Assembly (NCBI RefSeq): GCF_022870865.1
Contig: NZ_CP091508.1
Span: forward strand, 682,001 to 746,000
Direction: 5' to 3'
Source: Uruburuella testudinis
Lineage (GTDB): Bacteria; Pseudomonadota; Gammaproteobacteria; Burkholderiales; Neisseriaceae
DNA length: 64,000 nt
How positions within the stretch are numbered: position 1 is the stretch's first letter; each line of letters begins with the position of its first letter. Of this stretch, positions 27,385 through 36,243 are shown piece after piece. The notes beneath the pieces are model-generated. The model did not search any database. It was not told where the DNA came from and saw only the letters and a list, made by a program, of their open reading frames with translations. The translations under genes and the position numbers were made by a program.

Positions 27385-27768
27385 ATGAATAACAGCAACC
27401 CCACCCCCGCCCAGTTGATGGAATCGCAAGAACATGATGCGGTAAAACAAGAGCGTTGCGACGACTATCTCGAACGCAAAGCCACCGAGGCCGAGCAGGC
27501 ACAGGCCGCGCCCGCGCCGGTGGTCGGGCAGAGCGCGGCAGACATCCAGCCGAAAGTCGAGGTAAACACTGATCAGATTTCCGAATGCCACGAGCCCACC
27601 TCAGCCGATGAAATGGAGGCTGAAGAGCGCGAGCTGGTGATTGAAGGCTCGGTTGACGATACGCTCACTTATGCGCAAAAACCGCTCAGTGATGAAGAGG
27701 TGCGCGAAAAATCGCTGACCCGGCTCGACCAAATCGACCCGTATCCGAAAGACGGCAAGCAATGCTGA
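27385..27768 (+). CDS. Hypothetical acidic protein
   Basis: This soluble protein of 127 residues is strongly acidic and rich in Glu, Ala and Gln. It has no signal peptide, no membrane helix and only two cysteines (CDDYLERK and the C-terminal KQC). The sequence is low in complexity and probably largely disordered. I recognise no family. It is likely expressed: AAGGAG lies 9 bp before the ATG, and a strong DUS-pair terminator follows the stop. Confidence 0.75.
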   Translation: MNNSNPTPAQLMESQEHDAVKQERCDDYLERKATEAEQAQAAPAPVVGQSAADIQPKVEVNTDQISECHEPTSADEMEAEERELVIEGSVDDTLTYAQKPLSDEEVREKSLTRLDQIDPYPKDGKQC

Positions 27769-27809
27769 AGCGTTTGAATCAGCGGGAAAACATAAAATGA
27801 TTCGATATA

Positions 27810-27850
27810 AACAAACAGGCCGTCTGAAAGTTTCAGACGGCCTGTTTGTT
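27810..27850 (+). terminator. Paired DUS terminator with extended 20-bp stem
   Basis: AACAAACAGGCCGTCTGAAA is followed after one base by its exact reverse complement and a T-rich tail. It ends the acidic-protein gene. Confidence 0.8.
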
Positions 27851-28004
27851 TATGGCGGCAGTAGGGTACAGGCTCTATAAACAAAGAAACCGCAAGGTGT
27901 GGTCGATGCTTTAATTGTTAACAATTTGGGGTGGTTTTCATCGCTTCGGGTTTTTAATTTTTATTGTTTATCAAATATTTGATTTTTTAATTGCTTGAAT
28001 TTGA

Positions 28005-28033
28005 TTGTCAAACAAAATGGGTTAAGTTAGGAT
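28005..28033 (+). promoter_or_regulatory. Sigma-70-type promoter upstream of gltI
   Basis: TTGTCA (28005-28010) and TAGGAT (28028-28033) are separated by 17 bp, in an AT-rich stretch about 80 bp before the gltI start. The -35 overlaps a small palindrome (TTTGATTGTCAAA), which could be a regulator site. Confidence 0.5.
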
Positions 28034-28113
28034 AAAACACAACAGGCTCAATACAGCAGGTTTGCAATGCTTCGGGCTTGCCAATCGATAACATCTATAA
28101 AGAGGAGCAGGAA

Positions 28114-29070
28114 ATGAAACTGAATGCATTAAAACCTTTCTCTCTTGCCTGTCTGACGGCACTGGGCTTGGCCGCTTGCGGCGGCGAATCTTCAGCACCG
28201 GCAGGCAGCGCAGCATCAGATGGTGCCACGGTGCAAAGCGGACAGGGCACGCTGGATAAAATCAAATCTTCCGGCACCATCGTGCTCGGCCACCGCGATT
28301 CATCTATCCCTTTTTCCTACATTGCCGACCGCCCCGACCAGCCGGTGGGTTATGCCCATGATTTGCAGCTGAAAGTGGTGGAAGCGGTAAAAAAAGAGCT
28401 GAACCTGCCTGATTTGAAAGTGCGCTACAACTTGGTTACTTCGCAAAACCGCATCCCGCTGGTGAGCAACGGCACCGTAGATTTGGAATGCGGCTCCACC
28501 ACCAATAATGTGGAACGCCAAAAACAGGTTGATTTTTCCAACGCCTTTTTTGAAATCGGCACCCGTCTGATGACGGCTGATGATTCCGGCATTCAAGGCT
28601 TCCCCGATTTGAAAGGCAAAACCGTGGTTACCACGGCGGGCACCACGTCCGAGCGTTTGCTGAAAGAATACAACGATAAAGAAAAGCTGGGCATGAACAT
28701 CATTTCTGCCAAAGACCACGGCGAAGCGGCATTGATGTTGTTTAACGGCCGTGCGCAAGCCTTTATGATGGATGATATTCTGCTGGCGGGCGAGCGCGCC
28801 AAAACCGACAACCCGGCCAAATGGGTGATTGTGGGCGAACCGATGTCGTTTGAGCGCTACGGCTGTATGGTACGTAAAGGCGATACCGCATTTAAAACCG
28901 TAGTCGACACCGCATTGGCCGATACCTTTAAAAACACCGCTGAAATCGATGCGCTGTATAAAACCTGGTTTGAAAGCCCGATTCCGCCGAAAAACGTGAA
29001 TCTTGAGTTTCCGATGTCGGCTCAGGTAAAAGAAATTATCGCCAACCCGACCGATCAGGCCGCACCGTAA
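28114..29070 (+). CDS. gltI: Glutamate/aspartate ABC transporter substrate-binding lipoprotein
   Basis: This 318-residue periplasmic binding protein is lipid-anchored, with lipobox LAAC after a short signal peptide. It closely resembles E. coli GltI in several blocks: SSIPFSYIADRPDQPVGYAHD, LVTSQNRIPLVSNGTVDLEC followed by GSTTNNVERQKQ, IISAKDHGEAALMLF, and FMMDDILLAGERAK. It supplies substrate to GltJKL encoded downstream. The ribosome binding site is AGGAGCAGGAA. The permease genes start 466 bp later, past a hairpin and a repeat, so the binding protein may be made in excess. Confidence 0.92.
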   Translation: MKLNALKPFSLACLTALGLAACGGESSAPAGSAASDGATVQSGQGTLDKIKSSGTIVLGHRDSSIPFSYIADRPDQPVGYAHDLQLKVVEAVKKELNLPDLKVRYNLVTSQNRIPLVSNGTVDLECGSTTNNVERQKQVDFSNAFFEIGTRLMTADDSGIQGFPDLKGKTVVTTAGTTSERLLKEYNDKEKLGMNIISAKDHGEAALMLFNGRAQAFMMDDILLAGERAKTDNPAKWVIVGEPMSFERYGCMVRKGDTAFKTVVDTALADTFKNTAEIDALYKTWFESPIPPKNVNLEFPMSAQVKEIIANPTDQAAP

Positions 29071-29536
29071 CGGTTTCAGACGGCCTGCGGATGATGAGTC
29101 AAACAGCGGCGGGTGCGGAATACAGTGCCCGCCGCTTGATTTGGCCGATTAGAGTATCTTGGTGTCGATTGGTAGGGGCTTTCACTCCTAAAATGCATCT
29201 GCTGTTTTTGCCTGGTATCTGCATTTTCAGGGGCAAAAATTCCCTCATCAATGAATGGTCAGCAAACCCTAAGACGGTTTGAGATTGGTTTGAACCAAGG
29301 CCTGTCGGCTTGCAAACATCTTGCCAATATTAAGCCGGCTGCGGCGCACTTGGTTGTATGGGTGTCTTGCATTTCGGTCTGATGTTTTAGCGGATGAAGC
29401 GATTGCGAATGGTGTTTCAGACGGCCTTTGAGCTTGTTGAGGCCGTCTGAACAAAACGATACAGACCGCCCGGGTGTTGCCGGCCGCTATCATGCCGTGA
29501 AAGTGCAGTATCAAAAAACAAAATTAAGGATGGAAC
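29071..29536. other. Spacer between gltI and gltJ with hairpin, repeat and DUS
   Basis: The 466 bp contain a GC hairpin (AGCGGCGGG at 29105-29113 with CCCGCCGCT at 29128-29136), a family-B repeat copy (about 29152-29258), and an inverted DUS pair (about 29415-29451). No gene is evident. The hairpins could partly terminate or stabilise transcripts ending after gltI. Confidence 0.6.
29152..29258. repeat. Family B repeat, degenerate copy
   Basis: AAATGCATCTGCTG, GCCTGGTATCTGCATTTTCA and the right end TGAATGGTCAG match the copies at 36009 and 42601. Inner palindromic arms (CTCCTAAAATGCA and TGCATTTTCAGGGG) are visible. Confidence 0.55.
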
Positions 29537-30280
29537 ATGGGCTATTCCTGGAACTGGGGCGTACTCTTCGACAGCACCGGTATCGGCAGCGAAACCTACC
29601 TCGATTGGGTGGTGTCCGGCATCGGCTGGCTGTTTCTCATCGGCGGCATTGCCTGGGTGATTGCCATGGGGCTGGGCACGCTGTTGGGCATTATGCGCAC
29701 GTTGCCCGCCAAGCCGTTGCAAGCGGCTGCTTCGGCTTATGTGAGCCTGTTTCGCAATGTGCCGCTGCTGATACAGCTGTTTATCTGGTATTACGTGGTG
29801 CCGGGCTTTTTCCCCGAAGGCCTCAAACAATGGTGGTTTTTCGGCCTCGCGCCAAATACCTCCGCCATGCTGTCGGCCAGCGTAGGTTTGGGCTTGTTTA
29901 CCGCCGCGCGGATTTGCGAACAAGTGCGCACCGGTATTCAGTCGCTGCCCAAAGGCCAGAGCCATGCGGCTTATGCGTTGGGTTTCAGCACTGCACAGGT
30001 TTACCGCCAGGTGTTGCTGCCGCAGGCTTTCCGCGTGATTCTGCCGCCGTTGGGCTCAGAGCTGACCAATTGCTTCAAAAACGCTTCGGTGGCTTCATTG
30101 GTGGGTGTGGCCGAGTTAATCAGTCAAACCAAAACCATTGCCGAATACACGCAAAACAATTTTGAAATCTACACCTATGCCACGCTGATTTATCTGGTGA
30201 TTAACCTGGCCCTGATTATGGGGATGACTTTTCTCGAACGCCGCTTCAGGGTGCCGGGTTTGATGGCGGAGGGCAAATAA
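29537..30280 (+). CDS. gltJ: Glutamate/aspartate ABC transporter permease GltJ
   Basis: The 247-residue inner-membrane permease of the HisM/GlnP family has about five hydrophobic helices. The N-terminal YSWNWGVLFDSTGIGSETYL is characteristic of GltJ. SLFRNVPLLIQLF is the conserved family stretch after the second helix. The ABC-contact EAA loop reads EQVRTGIQSLPKGQSHAAYALG. It pairs with GltK, whose ATG overlaps this stop by one base. AAGGA precedes the start. Confidence 0.92.
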   Translation: MGYSWNWGVLFDSTGIGSETYLDWVVSGIGWLFLIGGIAWVIAMGLGTLLGIMRTLPAKPLQAAASAYVSLFRNVPLLIQLFIWYYVVPGFFPEGLKQWWFFGLAPNTSAMLSASVGLGLFTAARICEQVRTGIQSLPKGQSHAAYALGFSTAQVYRQVLLPQAFRVILPPLGSELTNCFKNASVASLVGVAELISQTKTIAEYTQNNFEIYTYATLIYLVINLALIMGMTFLERRFRVPGLMAEGK

Positions 30281-30954
30281 TGGCTTTCGGAATCACAGAA
30301 TTGCAAACCGCCGCGCCGGGCTTGATCGGCGGCATCACTACCACGCTCGAAATTGTGGTCATCGCGGTGGTGGGCGGCATGGTTATCGGCACGCTGCTGG
30401 CTTTGGCGCGTTTGTCGCCGTTTAAGGTTTTATCGTGGCCGGCGGCGCTGTATGTAAACTTTTTCCGTTCGGTGCCGCTGCTGCTGGTGCTGATTTGGTT
30501 TTATTTTGCCGTGCCGATGATGTACAACTGGGCGACCGGGCGCTATCTCACCATCAATGTGGCGTTTGCTTCTTGCGCGGTGGCCTTTATGGTGTTTGAA
30601 GCGGCTTATTTCTCAGAAGTGGTGCGCGCCGGCATACAGTCTATCTCCAAAGGGCAGGTAAACGCCGCCAAAGCGCTGGGCATGACTTACAGCCAAACCA
30701 TGCGGCTGGTGATTCTGCCGCAGGCGTTCCGCAAGATGCTGCCGCTGTTGTTGCAGCAAAGCATTATTTTGTTTCAGGATACCACGCTGGTGTTTGCCAT
30801 CGGCCTGGTGGATTTCTTCCGTGCCTCGTATGTGCGCGGCGATTTGATGGGCATGCTCACGCCGTATATTTTGTTTGCCGGTGCGGTGTATTTTGTGGTG
30901 AGCGCGGTGGCGACATTGGGCGTGCGGCGTTTACAGAAAAAATTGCGGGTGTAA
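30280..30954 (+). CDS. gltK: Glutamate/aspartate ABC transporter permease GltK
   Basis: The 224-residue permease is homologous to GltJ. It has FFRSVPLLLVLIWFYF and the EAA loop EVVRAGIQSISKGQVNAAKALGM. Hydrophobic helices run through the whole length. It is translationally coupled to gltJ (TAATG) and lies 3 bp before gltL. With GltJ it should form the membrane channel of the importer. Confidence 0.92.
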   Translation: MAFGITELQTAAPGLIGGITTTLEIVVIAVVGGMVIGTLLALARLSPFKVLSWPAALYVNFFRSVPLLLVLIWFYFAVPMMYNWATGRYLTINVAFASCAVAFMVFEAAYFSEVVRAGIQSISKGQVNAAKALGMTYSQTMRLVILPQAFRKMLPLLLQQSIILFQDTTLVFAIGLVDFFRASYVRGDLMGMLTPYILFAGAVYFVVSAVATLGVRRLQKKLRV

Positions 30955-30957
30955 AAA

Positions 30958-31686
30958 ATGATTGAAATCAACAATGTGAATAAATGGTATGGTGATTTCC
31001 AAGTGCTTTCCGAATGCAGCATCAGCATTGCCAAAGGCGATGTGGTGGTGGTGTGCGGCCCTTCGGGCAGCGGCAAATCGACATTAATCAAATGCGTCAA
31101 CGGTTTGGAGCCGTTTCAGCAGGGTGAAATTGTGATTGACGGCACCTCGGTGGGCGACCCGAAAACCAATCTGCCCAAGCTGCGCAGCCGTGTGGGCATG
31201 GTGTTCCAACATTTTGAGCTGTTTCCGCATCTGAGCATCACCGATAATCTCACCGTGGCACAAATCAAGGTGCTCGGCCGCAGCAAACAGGAAGCCGTTA
31301 AAAAAGGGCTGGCCTATCTCGACCGTGTCGGCTTGAGTGCCCATGCGCACAAATACCCCGCCGAGCTTTCAGGCGGCCAGCAGCAGCGGGTGGCGATTGC
31401 CCGGGCGCTGAGCATGGATCCGGTAGCGATGTTGTTTGACGAACCCACTTCGGCGCTCGACCCGGAAATGATTCAGGAAGTGCTCGATGTGATGGTGGGT
31501 TTGGCCAAAGAAGGCATGACCATGATGGTGGTGACCCATGAGATGGGCTTTGCCCGCCAAGTGGCGAACCGGGTGGTGTTTATGGACGAAGGGCGGATTG
31601 TGGAAGACTGCGCCACCGAAGCATTTTTCGGCAGCCCCCGCAGCGAGCGGGCGCAGCAGTTTTTATCGAAAATTCTGAATCATTGA
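30958..31686 (+). CDS. gltL: Amino acid ABC transporter ATP-binding protein GltL
   Basis: The 242-residue ATPase energises the GltIJKL importer. Walker A is GPSGSGKST, the ABC signature is LSGGQQQR, Walker B is [14 protein letters not shown], and the switch His is in VVTHEMGFA. This is the polar amino acid class (GlnQ/HisP/GltL). It is last in the operon; the context identifies it as GltL. Confidence 0.93.
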   Translation: MIEINNVNKWYGDFQVLSECSISIAKGDVVVVCGPSGSGKSTLIKCVNGLEPFQQGEIVIDGTSVGDPKTNLPKLRSRVGMVFQHFELFPHLSITDNLTVAQIKVLGRSKQEAVKKGLAYLDRVGLSAHAHKYPAELSGGQQQRVAIARALSMDPVAMLFDEPTSALDPEMIQEVLDVMVGLAKEGMTMMVVTHEMGFARQVANRVVFMDEGRIVEDCATEAFFGSPRSERAQQFLSKILNH

Positions 31687-31788
31687 ATAGCAAAACGTAA
31701 GCAGGCCGTCTGAAAACAGAGCAGGCAGCGCGCAGTTTTGACAGTCTGCCGGGTATGCCGGTTTATCAAAGTAGGCCGACACAGCGGC

Positions 31789-31862
31789 TTATACTCCATT
31801 CGCAAAAGTCAGCGAACAAGGCGGTGAGTCGGCGCGCTTAGGTTATTTTTGTGAATGGGTAT
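31789..31862. repeat. Correia-like miniature element, about 74 bp, inverted orientation
   Basis: The right end AGGTTATTTTTGTGAATGGG is the exact complement of the family's left terminus. The left end (TTATACTCCATTCGCAAAAG) is diverged. It lies in the 296-bp gap between gltL and the next gene, which otherwise shows nothing beyond one DUS. Confidence 0.65.
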
Positions 31863-31982
31863 TGCTTGTATAAATGGGCATTATACCTGCACAGGTGTAG
31901 GCATTTTATCGGGTTTGGGATATAGTGGCGGCTGGGCGGTCGACCGCTGCCTGATGACTTTGCCCGAAATAAGGAGAATGCC

Positions 31983-32399
31983 GTGTTTATGACCTTGCTG
32001 CTGGTTACTTTTGTGCTGGCGCTGGCGGTGTCATACCTGGCTGCACGTTTGTTTGCCGGGCCGCTGCAAAGCATTTTGCAACGCATTATCGACGACCCCA
32101 TCAGCCGTGCCTGGGTGCGCTATATGAAGTTTGCCATTCTGGTGGTGGGCGTATCATCCGGGGTGCGCATCGGCGAATTGGAAAAATACATCACACCGTG
32201 GCAGTTTAGTGAAAAAAGCCAGATTGTGCCCCTTACCGGCGAGCGCTGGGTGCTCGAAGTTTACCGCACCGTTATCGAATCACTGCAAGGCATTGCCTGG
32301 ATGCTGCTGGTGTTTTTTGTGTTTGCGCTGATGGCGTATGTGGTGGTGCGCTTGGGCGAATTGAAGCGTAACCGCTCGGGTGATGCCGATAAAAATTAA
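31983..32399 (+). CDS. Hypothetical membrane protein
   Basis: This 138-residue protein has one N-terminal helix (TLLLVTFVLALAVSYLAA), a possible second short hydrophobic stretch (FAILVVGVSSGV) and a strong C-terminal helix (GIAWMLLVFFVFALMAYVVV). The helices flank a central soluble part. I recognise no family. AAGGAG precedes a GTG at 31983 and an ATG two codons later; either may be used. The next small membrane gene follows 24 bp later, and the two may form an operon. Confidence 0.7.
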   Translation: MFMTLLLVTFVLALAVSYLAARLFAGPLQSILQRIIDDPISRAWVRYMKFAILVVGVSSGVRIGELEKYITPWQFSEKSQIVPLTGERWVLEVYRTVIESLQGIAWMLLVFFVFALMAYVVVRLGELKRNRSGDADKN

Positions 32400-32423
32400 A
32401 AATCTATAACCAAACAAACCATT

Positions 32424-32732
32424 ATGCTGCCTAGTTTATTATTATTGATATTTGGAAAACTGCAAGATTATATCGGCCGCAACGGGCCGGTATGGCCGTG
32501 GGCGCTCTCTTACGGCCTGTTTTTAGGCTTAGTGGGCTTTGTGTTGGTGGGCGGGGAAATGTCGCCGATTGCCGCCACTGCGTTCGGTTTTTACTGCTGG
32601 GCTTATCTGATTTTGCTGCGCAGCTGGCGCGGCAAGCGCCCGAAATGGCTGGCGGTTTACTGGTTCGGCGCGTTACTGCCGCTGGCCATTGTGTGGATAT
32701 CGTTTATGGTGATGCAGCGCAGTTTTTTATAA
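32424..32732 (+). CDS. Hypothetical small membrane protein
   Basis: The 102-residue protein has three hydrophobic segments: SYGLFLGLVGFVLVGG, IAATAFGFYCWAYLILL and YWFGALLPLAIVWISFMV. I recognise no family. The start ATG lacks a strong ribosome binding site. It lies between another small membrane gene and hisH, on the same strand. Confidence 0.6.
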   Translation: MLPSLLLLIFGKLQDYIGRNGPVWPWALSYGLFLGLVGFVLVGGEMSPIAATAFGFYCWAYLILLRSWRGKRPKWLAVYWFGALLPLAIVWISFMVMQRSFL

Positions 32733-32825
32733 ACGTGAAATATTGAGGTATGCGTGAGGCGGTTTGGGTGTTTGTCCGGGCCGTCTGAAAGCTGAAAAGC
32801 TGTGTGCGATTAAAGGGAATTGAAA

Positions 32826-33470
32826 ATGAAAGTAGCCATTGTCGATTATGGCATGGGCAATCTGCATTCGGTATTGAAATCGGTGCAGGCAGCGCAAAAG
32901 CTGGCCGGTGTGCCTGCCGAAATCTTGTTGACCGAGCGCCCCGAAGACGTGTTTGCCGCCGATAAAGTGATTTTCCCCGGCCAAGGTGCGATGCCCGACT
33001 GCATGGGCGCGCTGCAAAAAAGCGGTTTGGGCGAAGCGGTGGCCGACGGCTTGAAAAACAAGCCGTTTTTCGGTATTTGCGTGGGCGCACAGTTGTTGTT
33101 CGACCGCAGCGAAGAGGGTGATACCCCCGGCTTGGGCTGGTTTGCCGGCGAGGTCAAACGCTTTGCCCCCAACCGGCTCGATACGCACGGCGACAAGCTC
33201 AAAGTGCCGCATATGGGCTGGAACACCGTGCACCAAACGCAGCCGCATCCGCTGTTTGCCGATATCGCACAAGACACCCGCTTTTATTTTGTACACAGCT
33301 ATTATTTTGCGCCCGCCGATAAAGGCATCGTGTTGGGCAGCAGCGATTACGGGCAAGAATTTGCTTGTGTGGTGGGCAAAGATAATGTGTTTGCCACCCA
33401 GTTTCACACGGAAAAAAGCCATGACGGCGGCTTATTGCTGCTGCGTAATTTTTTGCGCTGGAACGGATAA
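32826..33470 (+). CDS. hisH: Imidazole glycerol phosphate synthase, glutaminase subunit
   Basis: This class I glutamine amidotransferase of 214 residues supplies ammonia to HisF. The nucleophile Cys is in FFGICVGAQLLFD, the His of the triad in ATQFHTEKSHDGG, and the Glu two residues later. VAIVDYGMGNLHSV is the standard N-terminus, which fixes ATG 32826 over a TTG two codons earlier. The family more often has GICLGMQ, so the VGA is a mild variant. hisA and hisF follow separately. Confidence 0.93.
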   Translation: MKVAIVDYGMGNLHSVLKSVQAAQKLAGVPAEILLTERPEDVFAADKVIFPGQGAMPDCMGALQKSGLGEAVADGLKNKPFFGICVGAQLLFDRSEEGDTPGLGWFAGEVKRFAPNRLDTHGDKLKVPHMGWNTVHQTQPHPLFADIAQDTRFYFVHSYYFAPADKGIVLGSSDYGQEFACVVGKDNVFATQFHTEKSHDGGLLLLRNFLRWNG

Positions 33471-33673
33471 ATTGTGTAAAATACATCATTCATGCTTTCA
33501 GACGGCCTGAGCGCTCCGGCAATGGGCTTAATGAGGAAATTTTGTTTCTGAAACGCATCTGCTGCGTTTTGCCTTACATCATCAGGCCGTCTGAAACTGC
33601 CGCTGTTGCTTAACTCTGATTTACAGGCCGTCTGAAAACTGTTCGGCCTGTCTGCACACACACTGGAAATAAC
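33471..33673. other. Spacer between hisH and hisA
   Basis: The 203 bp contain several DUS copies and a short fragment of the family-B repeat (TTTCTGAAACGCATCTGCTG at about 33543-33562). No gene is seen. Confidence 0.5.
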
Positions 33674-34420
33674 ATGTTACTTATCCCCGCAATCGATTTG
33701 AAAGAAGGCAGCTGCGTGCGCCTGAAGCAAGGCCTGATGGATCAGGCCACTGTGTTTTCCGACCGGCCCGCCGAGATGGGCATGCACTGGTTCAAACAGG
33801 GCGCCCGCCGCTTGCATTTGGTTGATTTGGATGGCGCATTTGCGGGAAAACCGAAAAACCTCGAAGCCATCAGCGCCATTTTGGCAGCAGTGGGCAAAGA
33901 AATTCCCGTGCAATTGGGCGGCGGTATCCGCGATTTGGCTACTATTGAAAAATATCTCGATTTGGGGCTGACCGATGTGATTATCGGCACTGCCGCGGTG
34001 AAAAAACCTCAATTCGTGCGTGAAGCCTGCAAGGAATTCGCCGGCCGCATCATTGTCGGCCTTGATGCCAAAGAAGGCATGGTGGCGATTGACGGTTGGG
34101 CCACGGTAACCGAGCACCGTGTGATTGATTTGAGCAAGCAGTTTGAAGACGACGGTGTCAACAGCATCATCTACACCGATATCGGCCGCGACGGCATGAT
34201 GAGCGGCGTGAATATCGAAGCCACCGTCAAGCTGGCTGAAGCGGTGGCGATTCCGGTAATTGCTTCAGGCGGCCTCACCAATCTGGATGATATCCGTGCC
34301 TTGTGTGCAGTAGAATCGAGCGGTGTGGCCGGCGCGATTACCGGCCGCGCGATTTACGAGGGCAGCATTAACTTTGCCGAAGCGCAAAAACTGGCCGACG
34401 AATTGGCCGCTGTGGTATAA
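33674..34420 (+). CDS. hisA: ProFAR isomerase HisA
   Basis: The 248-residue beta/alpha barrel isomerises ProFAR to PRFAR. Family signatures are [19 protein letters not shown] at the start (catalytic Asp8), VQLGGGIRD and [14 protein letters not shown] (second Asp). [12 protein letters not shown] supplies the phosphate site in the second half. The length is typical. GGAAAT precedes the ATG. Confidence 0.95.
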   Translation: MLLIPAIDLKEGSCVRLKQGLMDQATVFSDRPAEMGMHWFKQGARRLHLVDLDGAFAGKPKNLEAISAILAAVGKEIPVQLGGGIRDLATIEKYLDLGLTDVIIGTAAVKKPQFVREACKEFAGRIIVGLDAKEGMVAIDGWATVTEHRVIDLSKQFEDDGVNSIIYTDIGRDGMMSGVNIEATVKLAEAVAIPVIASGGLTNLDDIRALCAVESSGVAGAITGRAIYEGSINFAEAQKLADELAAVV

Positions 34421-34609
34421 GCGATTGCGCAGCAGCGCAGCGCCGCCATTCAAACAGCCAACAACAAGCGCTGTGGCGGGCATTTTAACCAAATACAGGC
34501 AAACGGGGCCTGTTGCGTCTTATACTGTTCAGCACCTGCAAACCGACCGGCCCGGCCGGAAAAAAATTAACCCATTCGGTTTGCACTACCTTGATTTAAG
34601 GGAATTTTC

Positions 34610-34927
34610 ATGCTTGAAGCATTTGTTTTGGCCTTTTGGGCCATCTGGGCGGGCGACCGTGAAATTTATGCGCTCACCGAAAGCTTGGGCTTTATGATTT
34701 TGGTGGTGTTGCTGCGCACGGCAACAGCTTTCGAGCTGCCGCATATTGATTTGATTTGGGGCGTGGCGATGGGCATTTTATGGCTGTATGTTGCCGTCGC
34801 CTTTTGGCTGGTCAACCGCTTTTCCCGCAGCTTTGCCGGCACCATGATGATGTCGGCGCTGGCGGCGGCGGGTTATTTCTGGCTTTCGCAGCACAATGCC
34901 GCATTGGCCGCGAATTGGGTGTCTTGA
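34610..34927 (+). CDS. Hypothetical small membrane protein between hisA and hisF
   Basis: The 105-residue protein has about four hydrophobic segments (AFVLAFWAIWAG, LGFMILVVLLRTAT, LIWGVAMGILWLYVAVAFWLV and GTMMMSALAAAGYFWL). I recognise no family. It is in the same direction as the his genes, 190 bp after hisA and 134 bp before hisF. AAGGGAA lies 8 bp before the ATG. Nothing in it suggests a histidine role. Confidence 0.7.
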   Translation: MLEAFVLAFWAIWAGDREIYALTESLGFMILVVLLRTATAFELPHIDLIWGVAMGILWLYVAVAFWLVNRFSRSFAGTMMMSALAAAGYFWLSQHNAALAANWVS

Positions 34928-35061
34928 GCTTTTAAATGAGACACGGCGGCTCCCGGGCAGCCCGAGCACTCGATTAGCGAATGTGCTTTTCTCAAAATTT
35001 TCTTATCAACAAATGGTTAAAAAAGTTTGGCAGGCCGCCGCTTTTTTCAGAGTACAACATT

Positions 35062-35829
35062 ATGGCATTGGCAAAACGCATTATTCCCTGTTTGGATGTA
35101 GACAACGGCCGTGTGGTTAAAGGCGTGAATTTCGTCGGCCTGCGCGATGCCGGCAACCCCGTTGATGTGGCCAAGCGCTACAACGATGAGGGGGCGGACG
35201 AGCTGACTTTTCTCGACATCACCGCCAGCAGCGACAACCGCGACACCATTTTACACGTGATTGAAGAAGTGGCTTCGCAAGTGTTTATTCCGCTCACCGT
35301 CGGCGGCGGTGTGCGCAGCGTGGCCGATGTGCGCCGCCTGCTTAATGCGGGTGCCGACAAAGCCAGCATCAACACCGCTGCGGTTACCCATCCTGATTTG
35401 GTTAACGAAGCCAGCGGCTTTTTCGGCTCGCAGGCGATTGTGGTGGCGATTGATGCCAAAGCCGTCAATCCCGAAAATACCCGCTGGGAAGTTTTTACCC
35501 ACGGCGGCCGCAAAGCCACCGGTATCGATGCGGTGGAATGGGCGCTGAATATGCAGGCGCGCGGCGCCGGTGAAATCCTGCTTACCAGCATGGATCGGGA
35601 CGGCACCAAAATCGGTTTCAACCTGCCGCTTACCCGCGCCATCAGCGAAGCGGTGGATATTCCCGTGATTGCTTCCGGCGGCGTCGGCAATGTGCAGCAT
35701 CTGGTTGACGGCGTGAAAGAAGGTAAGGCCGATGCCGTATTGGCGGCGAGCATTTTCCACTTCGGCGAAGTGCGCATCCACGAGGCTAAAGAGGCGATGC
35801 GCGCGGCGGGGATTGAAGTGCGTTTGTGA
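35062..35829 (+). CDS. hisF: Imidazole glycerol phosphate synthase, cyclase subunit
   Basis: The 255-residue barrel, with HisH, makes imidazole glycerol phosphate and AICAR from PRFAR. The catalytic Asp pair is in [15 protein letters not shown] and [13 protein letters not shown]. Other marks are [13 protein letters not shown] and [12 protein letters not shown] at 35062 gives the standard [13 protein letters not shown] start; a 27-residue upstream extension of the frame is unrelated to the family. Confidence 0.95.
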   Translation: MALAKRIIPCLDVDNGRVVKGVNFVGLRDAGNPVDVAKRYNDEGADELTFLDITASSDNRDTILHVIEEVASQVFIPLTVGGGVRSVADVRRLLNAGADKASINTAAVTHPDLVNEASGFFGSQAIVVAIDAKAVNPENTRWEVFTHGGRKATGIDAVEWALNMQARGAGEILLTSMDRDGTKIGFNLPLTRAISEAVDIPVIASGGVGNVQHLVDGVKEGKADAVLAASIFHFGEVRIHEAKEAMRAAGIEVRL

Positions 35830-35832
35830 ATG

Positions 35833-35863
35833 CAAACAGGGCGGGATAATCCCGCCCTGTTTG
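35833..35863 (+). terminator. Rho-independent terminator of hisF
   Basis: CAAACAGGGCGGGA and TCCCGCCCTGTTTG form a 14-bp perfect stem with a 3-base loop, followed by T-rich sequence, a few bases after the hisF stop. Confidence 0.88.
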
Positions 35864-35872
35864 TCTGTTTTC

Positions 35873-36188
35873 ATACCCGTTTACAACAGTAAGCTAACCT
35901 GGCGGCGAGTTGGAGGCAGTATAGGTATATGGGGCCGGTTGGCTTGTTGTTTCAGCCCCTCAGCGAACCCGTCCTCTTCGGGCTCAGACGAACCGACGCC
36001 GCCAGGGTGTCCGGACAATTTGATTTACGGGTGTATTTTGCCCCTGAAAACGCATCTGCTGCGTTAAAAAGCCTCGCAAGATGCCCAATCTTGCTATGTT
36101 TTTTGCCTGGCATCTGCACTTTTATCACAAAAAATCTAAGTCATTCTAAATTGTCAGAACCCCCTAGGTTATGGTTGTGAACGGGTAT
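35873..36188. repeat. Correia-like element interrupted by a family-B repeat
   Basis: ATACCCGTTTACAACAGTAA at 35873 and the complementary right end TGGTTGTGAACGGGTAT at 36172-36188 are the terminal repeats of one element. Its inside holds a complete family-B repeat. This is a nested insertion of about 316 bp, filling nearly all of the gap between hisF and the lipoprotein gene. Confidence 0.6.
36009..36160. repeat. Family B repeat, fullest copy
   Basis: Left end GTCCGGACAATTTGATTTAC, inner CTGAAAACGCATCTGCTGCG, then AAAAAGCCTCGCAAGATGCC, GCCTGGCATCTGCACTTTTA and right end CTAAATTGTCAGAAC. The ends are inverted over GACAATTT. It shares long identical stretches with 42601-42730. Confidence 0.65.
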
Positions 36189-36243
36189 CATCGGATAAAA
36201 CCGTTTTTCAGACGGCCTTTTATTTAAACAGAAGGAGCGCATC

